A model generated the notes under the pieces. The model was not told the origin of the DNA. It searched no databases and saw only the letters and a program-made list of their open reading frames with translations. Shown here piece by piece: positions 56,803 through 64,000 of a stretch of 64,000 nucleotides of DNA. The stretch spans positions 339,896-403,895 of the forward strand of contig CANTFL010001401.1 of the NCBI GenBank assembly GCA_947650285.1. The letters run 5' to 3'. The position numbers and the translations under genes are program-made. Position 1 is the first letter of the stretch; the number at the start of each line of letters is the position of its first letter. This stretch comes from Hyaloperonospora brassicae (lineage: Eukaryota > Oomycota > Peronosporomycetes > Peronosporales > Peronosporaceae).

Positions 56803-59719
56803 CAGGCAACAGAAGGTTTTGTAAACAAAGCCACTTAAGCCATCATTGAGGACTACCACACCATTTGCTTTGTTACTGTGTTGGGTTACAGCATGCTGGT
56901 AACTCCGTACCTGTTCACACTGTACCTACTGAACGATGATCATACGCGCTCGATGATGACCATACGCGCTCGATAATGAAGAGGATGGTATGCGCTTGAT
57001 GAAGAAGATAGGTGGAACGAAAGGATCGGTAGCAACCAAAAGTGCTCGCCCTTGTGGCAGTGTACGTTGTCTGTCGAGTCGTTGTCGCCATGTAGATTCG
57101 AGTGAGTGTATCGGCTGTACACAGACTGGTTGTGACGTGCGGTGGCTGGCGAGTGGAGAAGTGTACGCTGCTGGCATCTCGTGGTGGCGTCGAAACACAT
57201 GGTTGGTTGGATCATGATCTATCGTTCGACCTCTGTTTCGATGGGGCGATATCTTTGCAAGAACAGTGCTTTTGCTTATCGGAAGCAATATTCCGCCACA
57301 GTGCAATCGGAATGACAAGACTTGTCTCTCTTTTGTGATTACCGATGACATTCGCTTCAGTTCTGATAGTAATGACGCTTGAGATGCAAGACTAAGTCGT
57401 GATCGAACTTGTTTGTCTTGTATTCGTGAGCATATAGCAGTCTCCGATGCTTACGCGACATGTCACTTTCGTATTTGTCGTCAAACACCGCTGGCGTAAT
57501 CTGGTCTAGTGCCTTGTGCTGCTCGCATTTGACAGTCGTGTGACTGTGACTGCCGTATGTTGTAACTGTGACCGATCACCGCGACATGAAAACACGGTCA
57601 GTCTCGTGACCAACGAAGACATCGTGTGGAGCCATAGCGACGTGCTCAGATGTCACTTCACTTCATTGAACGATGCTCGCGTCTTGGACACCCGTAGATG
57701 ATGTGAAGGGCATGTCTTCCACAGTAGTGAGTCGGTTCAGAATGAGCTACTACAGACATGACGCCTATCCATCCTGGCATCCGCTACGAACTCTCGTGCG
57801 CGAAACCAGCTGTCTGGAAAGGCCCGAGTACATTTGCTCACTGCATGACGCTTCTCTTTAGTCCAGAACTCGAATCGTGCGAGCCGAGTTCGACCGATCC
57901 AACAAAGGAAGTCTACGGAACACGTACGAAAGTCGTTTACCAGCTCTGCTCGAAAGAAGCCGCTCTCACTCTTTCGCATCTCACGTGCTTGATGCAGTAA
58001 CAAGCGCTGGCAACGATTACAGGATGGTACTAGCGTCGATTCAGACTGATGATCGCGTTCTTTCACGTAACGGTAATGAACCTGTCGTCTGCACCGTACA
58101 GGTTGAGCTGCGTTTCAAATGTGGATGGCGATATGTTTCTTTGTATATGCCTACTCGAGTTTCATTTCATAGTAGCGACTTCGTCCAGCTACCTTCTCGA
58201 AAGGGTCGTAATCAAGCTAGCTGATCGATCAGTACTGATGCATGCCAGTCGCGGTGATGGCGACTTACATGATGTGTAGTCCGGCGAGAGCTAGTGAATC
58301 GTATGCTCTGATAGTTGCTGCGGATATCGACAGTCACGTCGCGCACGAGTGTCGTTTCATGATGCGCATAGTGACTGCAGCACAGACCGATGTTCTCGTA
58401 CTGAGCATCTTCGCTTTCGACTTGTCGCTGTTGACCTGACCGAGTCACCCAGCGGATCGAGACGGCGCACTGCATGTTGTCATCCAACTCGATAAATACT
58501 ATTCTTTGTGTGTTTACTTACTTCGTGCGATGTTGGGATGATGTGTCTAGTGCACACGATGCTGTACGAAAGCCCTACAATGCCGACCTGACTGACCACG
58601 AGACACGACATGGTGGTCGAAGCCGCTGATCCCCAGCGACGTCATCTGTTCCGCCACTTCTTTGTCTCCCACCTCCACGCTACAGTCTGCGCTGCTCTCC
58701 CATGTCTGCGTATACGTCACGTGCTGGAGCCGGTGCATGTACTCGAGATTGGTCTTGCAGTCCAGCGAGCAAAACCTATCTTCACCATTACGGAGCGAGG
58801 AGAGGGACGTGAAGAAAAGGCGCTCGCAGTTCGCGCAGTGCGTCTGTCGCTGGCGCCACTCGGCTATAGTCGAATCAACGTCGCCGGATCCTCGTCGCGC
58901 GATTCGCTCTGCTCGCTTCTGTCGTGAAGTTGGTGAAGCAGATCGTGTCAACGAGCGGCCAAGTCCATCCTGTGTTTCGATACTCGTGCTGTCTGGACAG
59001 CTTGCACTCGTTTGCACGGACAGCGATACAGATTCGGCTTGTCCTGGCCATGACTTGGATCGCAGCTCCTGTGCACGTCTCGTTCGTTGGAAGATGAATC
59101 GAATCATGCGCGACTTCAAGCTCGTAGACGATACATATACTTCTTGCGTCCGATACATCTTGGTCCCTCGATGACTGGACTTTGGTTCGAAGTCGCCTCG
59201 AGTGCGTGCTGCATCTGTCATCCTGTCAATGCTGCTCGACGGCTGCTCCTTCACGGTCTACTGCTTCACGGCCTGCTGCTTGGCGGCAAATTCAAAAATG
59301 GTCGGTAATATCGTGCTGCCGCGTTCGAACGACCTTCTCTGGTTCTTTGCCTCTTCTCGTCATGCGAATATGCTGACCTTCTTGACCCACCTCGCTTGCT
59401 ACTGCAGTGCGTGGCAAGGAGACGAAAAGGATTTGAAATCAAAAGCTGGGTACTAAACACTGGATGAACTCTGCTCGGACGGATCGATAGATCGATACTG
59501 TACATTCATGGACTCGATGACTGTGTGGCTGCTCCGGGACGAGAGCGACGCGTGCATGGATACGCGGCATGCCTCGTATACTTGACGTGAAGGTACCGGT
59601 CGAGCGCAAGCACAAGTGTTCGAATCGTCATCGCGGAGGAAGATTAAGGAATAGCTGACTCATTCCGAGAATATCGGGGACGCGTTCTTTGCTTGAACCA
59701 GCTTTGGGACGTGACGAAA
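56803..59719. repeat. Array unit 4 (B type), 2917 bp
   Basis: Same length as unit 3, with only scattered single-base differences seen (for example gaagatgatgg versus gaagaggatgg near 54067/56984). It is a recent duplicate. Confidence 0.92.
58547..59221 (-). CDS. FCS/FLZ-like zinc-finger protein, array copy 4 (B type)
   Basis: 224 residues from ATG at 59221, nearly identical to copy 3. One visible change is Val to Met at about residue 22 (TKMYRTQ), caused by a single base change near 59157. It shares the one-codon deletion of copy 3, so copies 3 and 4 are sisters. The zinc-finger cysteines are intact. Confidence 0.72.
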   Translation of the reverse strand: MTDAARTRGDFEPKSSHRGTKMYRTQEVYVSSTSLKSRMIRFIFQRTRRAQELRSKSWPGQAESVSLSVQTSASCPDSTSIETQDGLGRSLTRSASPTSRQKRAERIARRGSGDVDSTIAEWRQRQTHCANCERLFFTSLSSLRNGEDRFCSLDCKTNLEYMHRLQHVTYTQTWESSADCSVEVGDKEVAEQMTSLGISGFDHHVVSRGQSGRHCRAFVQHRVH

Positions 59720-61499
59720 CAGGCAACAGAAGGTTTTGTAAACAAAGCCACTTAAGCCATCATTGAGGACTACCACACCATTTGCTTTGTTACTGTGTTG
59801 GGTTACAGCATGCTGGTAACTCCGTACCTGTTCACACTGTACCTACTGAACGATGATCATACGCGCTCGATGATGACCATACGCGCTCGATAATGAAGAG
59901 GATGGTATGCGCTTGATGAAGAAGATAGGTGGAACGAAAGGATCGGTAGCAACCAAAAGTGCTCGCCCTTGTGGCAGTGTACGTTGTCTGTCGAGTCGTT
60001 GTCGCCATGTAGATTCGAGTGAGTGTATCGGCTGTACACAGACTGGTTGTGACGTGCGGTGGCTGGCGAGTGGAGAAGTGTACGCTGCTGGCATCTCGTG
60101 GTGGCGTCGAAACACATGGTTGGTTGGATCATGATCTATCGTTCGACCTCTGTTTCGATGGGGCGATATCTTTGCAAGAACAGTGCTTTTGCTTATCGGA
60201 AGCAATATTCCGCCACAGTGCAATCGGAATGACAAGACTTGTCTCTCTGTTTGTGATTACCGATGACATTCGCTTCAGTTCTGATAGTAATGACGCTTGA
60301 GATGCAAGACTAAGTCGTGATCGAACTTGTTTGTCTTGTATTCGTGAGCATATAGCAGTCTCCGATGCTTACGCGACATGTCACTTTCGTATTTGTCGTC
60401 AAACATCGCTGGCGTAATCTGGTCTAGTGCCTTGTGCTGCTTGCATTTGACAGTCGTGTGACTGTGACTGCCGTATGTTGTAACTGTGACCGATCACCGC
60501 GACATGAAAACACGGTCAGTCTCGTGACCAACGAAGACATCGTGTGGAGCCATAGCGACGTGCTCAGATGTCACTTCACTTCATTGAAGGATACTCGCGT
60601 CTTGGACACCGGTAGATGATGTGAAGGGCATGTCTTCCACAGTAGTGAGTCGGTTCAGAATGAGCTACTACAGACATGACGCCTATCCATCCTGGCATCC
60701 GCTACGAACTCTCGTGCGCGAAACCAGCTGTCTGGAAAGGCCCGAGTACAATTGTTCACTGCATGACGCTCCTCTTTAGTCCAGAACTCGAAACCGTGCG
60801 AGCCGAGTTCGACCGATCCAACAAAGGAAGTTCTACGGAACACGTACGAAAGTCGTTTACCAGCTCTGCTCGAAAGAAGCCGCTCTCACTCTTTCGCATC
60901 TCACGTGCTTGATGCAGTAACAAGCGCTGGCAACGATTACAGGATGGTACTAGCGTCGATTCAGACTGATGATCGCGTTCTTTCACGCTAACGGTAATGA
61001 ACCTGCATCGTCTGCACCGTACAGGTTGAGCTGCGTTTCAAATGTGGATGGCGATATGTTTCTTTGTATATGCCTACTCGAGTTTCATTTCATAGTAGCG
61101 ACTTCGTCCAGCTACCTTCTCGAAAGGGTCGTAATCAAGCTAGCTGATCGATCAGTAGTGATGCATGCCAGTCGCGGTGATGGCGACTTTACATGATGTG
61201 TAGTCCGGCGATACAAACGAGCTAGGTGAATCGTATGCTCTGATAGTTGCTGCGGATATCGACAGTCACGTCGCGCACGAGTGTCGTTTCAAATCGCGCA
61301 TCGTGACTGCAGCACAGACCAATGCTATCGTGCTGGGCATCTTCACTTTCGACGTGTAGCTGACAAGTCCTGACCAATTCACTCAATGGATCGAGAAGGC
61401 GCACTGCATGTTGTTGTAGTGTTGTTGTGTTGTCATCCATCTCGATAAATACTGTTCTTTGTGTGTTTACTTACTTCGTACATTGTCGGGATGATATGC

Positions 61500-62186
61500 C
61501 TACTGCACACAACGCTGTACGAAAGCCCTACAATGGCGAGTTGACTGACCACGGGACACGACATGGTGGTCGAAACCACCGATCTCGAGCGACGTCGTCT
61601 GTTCCGCCACTTCTTTGTCTCCCACCTCCACGCTACAGTCTGCGCTGCTCATCCATGTCTGTGTGCGCGGGGTCACTTTCTGGAGCTGGTGCATGTATTC
61701 GAGATTGGTCTTGCAGTCCAGCGAGCAAAATCTATCTGCACCATTACGGAGCGAAGAGAGAGACGTGAAGAAAAGGCGCTCGCAGTTCGCGCAGTGCGTC
61801 TGTCGCTGGCGCCATTCGGCTGTAGTCGAATCCACGTCAGCAGATCCTCGTCGCGCGATTCGCTCTCCTCGCTTCTGACGTGAAGTCGGTGAAGTCGGCA
61901 AAGAAGATGGTATCAACGAGCAGCCAAGTCCATCCTGTGTTTCGATGCTCGTAATGGCTGGACAGCTTACAGTCGCTTGCACCGGCAATGAAACAGATTC
62001 GACTCGTCCTGGCCATGACTCAGATCGCAGCTCCTGTGCACGTCTCGTTCGTTGAAAGATGAATCGAATCATGCGCGACTTCATACTCGTAGACGATGCG
62101 ACGACTTCGTGCGTTCGATGCATCTTGGTCTCTCGACGACCTGACTTCAGTTCGTCGTCGCCTCGAGTGCGTGCAGCATTTGTCAT
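61500..62186 (-). CDS. FCS/FLZ-like zinc-finger protein, array copy 5 (A type)
   Basis: 228 residues from ATG at 62186, the same length as copy 1 and almost identical in protein; visible changes are K to T just before the finger (QRQTHC) and SADC for SAGY near the C-terminus. The A-type length of the SSLPTSPTSRQK region is kept. The four finger cysteines are intact. It lies to the right of the A/B switch point of its unit. Confidence 0.72.
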   Translation of the reverse strand: MTNAARTRGDDELKSGRRETKMHRTHEVVASSTSMKSRMIRFIFQRTRRAQELRSESWPGRVESVSLPVQATVSCPAITSIETQDGLGCSLIPSSLPTSPTSRQKRGERIARRGSADVDSTTAEWRQRQTHCANCERLFFTSLSSLRNGADRFCSLDCKTNLEYMHQLQKVTPRTQTWMSSADCSVEVGDKEVAEQTTSLEIGGFDHHVVSRGQSTRHCRAFVQRCVQ

Positions 62187-62202
62187 CCTGTGACTAGTGC
62201 TT

Positions 62203-62280
62203 GACGGCTGCTGATTCACGGTCTGCTGCTTGACGGCTGCTCCTTCACGGTCTACTGCTTCACGGCCTGCTGCTTGACGG
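62203..62280. repeat. Expanded short tandem repeat upstream of gene copy 5
   Basis: About four to five imperfect copies of a 15-20-bp word (cttgacggctgctgattcac, ggtctgctgcttgacgg and relatives). The other units have about two to three. It sits directly 5' of the start codon. Confidence 0.55.
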
Positions 62281-62707
62281 CAAATTCAAAAATGGTCGGT
62301 AATATCGTGCTGCCGCGTTCGAACGACCTTCTCTGGTTCTTTGCCTCTTCTCGTCATGCGAATATGCTGACCTTCTTGACCCACCTCGCTTGCTACTGCA
62401 GTGCGTGGCAAGGAGACGAAAAGGATTTGAAATCAAGAGCTGGGTACTAAACACTGGATGAACTGTGCTCGGACGGATCAGAATACTGTACATTCATGGA
62501 CTCGATGACTGTATGCTGCTCCGCGACGAGAGCAACACGTGCATGGATACGCGGCATACCTCGCACACTTGACGTGAAGGCACCGGTCGAACGCAAGCAC
62601 AAGTGTTCGAATCGTTATCGCGGAGGAAGATTAAGGAATAGCTGACTCATTCCGAGAATATCGTGGGACGCGGTCTTTGCTTGAACCTGCCTTGGGACGT
62701 GACGAAG

Positions 62708-64000
62708 CAGGCAACAGAAAGGTTTTGTAAAAAAGGTCACCTCAGTCGTCATTGAGGACTACCGAACTATTTGCTTTTCTACTGTGTTGGGGTACAGCAT
62801 GGAAGCAGCTTCGTACCTGGTCGCGCAGACCCGATGGAAGATGATACTAAGCGCTAGATGATGATATAAGACGCGCTCGATGATGATGATGAAGATAGGT
62901 GCTTGATGACGATAGGTAGAACGGAAGGGTCGGCAGCAACGAGAAGTGCTTGCACTTGTAGTAGTGAATACGTTGTCTGTCGAGTCGTTGCCGCCATGTA
63001 GATTCGAGTAAGTGTATCGACTATACACGGACGGGTTGTGAATTGCGATGACTGGCAAGTGGAGAAGTATACGCTGCTGACATCTCGCGGTGGCGTAGAA
63101 ACACAGGGTTGTTCGGATCTTGATCGTTTGCTCGATCTCTGTTTTGGTGGGTCGATATCTTTTCATGAACAGTGCTTCTTGTCGGGAGCGGCACTCCACC
63201 GTAGTGCAATCCGCATGACAAGTCTTATTTATCGTTTGGGATGACCGACGACATTCGCTACAGTGCTGATAGGTATGACGCTTGAAATGCAAGACGAAGT
63301 CGTGATCGAACCTGTTTGTCGGTCCTGTATTCATGCGCATACGCCGGTCTCCAATGCTTACGTGAGATGTCACTTTCGTATTGTCGACAAACATCGCTGG
63401 CGTAATCTGGTCTAGTGCCTTGTGCTGCTTGCATTTGACAGTCGTGTGACTGTGACTGCCGTATGTAGTAACCGTGACCGATCCCCACGACATGAAAACA
63501 CGGTCAGTCTCGTGACCTATAAGACATCGCGTGGAGCCACGAAGACGTGAGTGAAGGTCACTCCGCTTCATCGAAGGCTACTCGGGTCTTGGACACCGGT
63601 GCATGATGTAAATGCACGTCTTTCAGAGTAGTCAGTCGGTTCCGAATGAGCTACTACAGACATGACGTGTATCCATTCTGCCACCCGCTGAGAACTCTCG
63701 TGTGCGAAACCCAGCTGTCTGGAAAGACTCGACGAGTACATTCACTACATGAAGCTCCCCTTGTGCCCAGAACTGAAACCGGGCGAGCCGAGTCCAACAA
63801 TCCAACAAAGGACTTGTACGGAACACGTGCGGAAGTCGTTTACGAGATCCGCTCGATAGGAGCCTACGAGATCCGCTCGAGAGGAGCCGCTCTCACTGTT
63901 TCGTATCGTGCTTGATGCAGTAACATGCGCTGACAACGAGTACACGATAGTATCAGCGTCGATACGGTCAGACGATCGCGTTCTTTCATGCTCATGTTGA
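62708..64000. repeat. Array unit 6 (A type), truncated by window end
   Basis: Starts at caggcaacagaaagg and follows the A type to the last base. The zinc-finger gene of this unit would lie beyond the window. Confidence 0.92.
62759..63571 (-). pseudogene. Second ORF-like segment of unit 6, open by compensating frameshifts
   Basis: 270 codons from ATG at 63571: MKRSDLHSRLRGST..., KCKQHKALDQITPAM, HCSECRRSSQ, then a switch caused by one extra G near 63150 into a His/Ile-rich tail. The same DNA in units 1 and 2 is read in a different frame after this point. Openness is therefore not conserved and the protein is doubtful. Confidence 0.35.

Larger units (their letters stand above)
59720..62707. 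repeat. Array unit 5 (B/A hybrid), about 2988 bp
   Basis: The left half is B type. At about 61290 it switches to A type: gtttcaaatcgcgcatcgtg, matching 49527 onward, instead of gtttcatgatgcgcatagtg. It carries gene copy 5, of A type. Confidence 0.9.

Overview
This looks like nuclear DNA of a eukaryote, most likely an oomycete (Phytophthora/downy-mildew type). The basis is the style of the mobile elements: a non-LTR retrotransposon with endonuclease, reverse transcriptase and a C-terminal RNase H, Ty3/gypsy remnants and a pogo-like DNA transposon. The window also carries a family of short intronless genes encoding a C-x2-C-x18-C-x3-C zinc finger. No ribosomal RNA, convincing tRNA, CRISPR or bacterial operon was seen. 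The organism assignment is inference.

There are three compositional blocks. (1) About 1-9.3 kb is mixed-GC and is a graveyard: a truncated LINE on the minus strand (1-3.2 kb), a pogo/CENP-B-like transposase pseudogene on the plus strand (3.7-5.0 kb), a decayed minus-strand gene resembling the CLPTM1 membrane-protein family (5.75-6.95 kb), and coding-like segments I cannot name (7.4-9.3 kb). (2) About 9.7-38.3 kb is a 29-kb AT-rich desert. The only recognisable coding there is wrecked Ty3/gypsy integrase (plus, 22.9-23.75 kb) and reverse transcriptase (minus, about 25.0-25.4 kb), with a few short orphan ORFs and isolated hairpins. (3) About 38.3-64 kb is a head-to-tail tandem array of a 2.9-3.0 kb unit, broken near its left end by a 9.6-kb insertion.

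The array is the main content. Each unit carries, on the minus strand, one intact 224-228-residue gene for a small FCS/FLZ-like zinc-finger protein. Five complete copies are present, at 49.7, 52.7, 55.6, 58.5 and 61.5 kb. Upstream of each copy (higher coordinates) lies a second ORF-like segment that is decaying. Two sequence types of the unit (A and B) occur, with hybrid units at both junctions; the three central gene copies are almost identical. The sixth unit runs off the window end.

The first unit is split. Its left 0.76 kb (38308-39068) and its remainder (48688 on) are separated by a degenerate minus-strand LINE, bounded by an exact 15-bp target-site duplication and ending in a (CTA)n tail. 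Inside that LINE sits a 394-bp TG...CA element (40634-41027) with 12-bp perfect terminal inverted repeats and a row of perfect hairpins, probably a solo LTR. The LINE is riddled with stops and frameshifts, yet the unit it interrupts remains about 99% identical to its sisters. This suggests that the array is homogenised by gene conversion, or that the LINE was already dead when it inserted.
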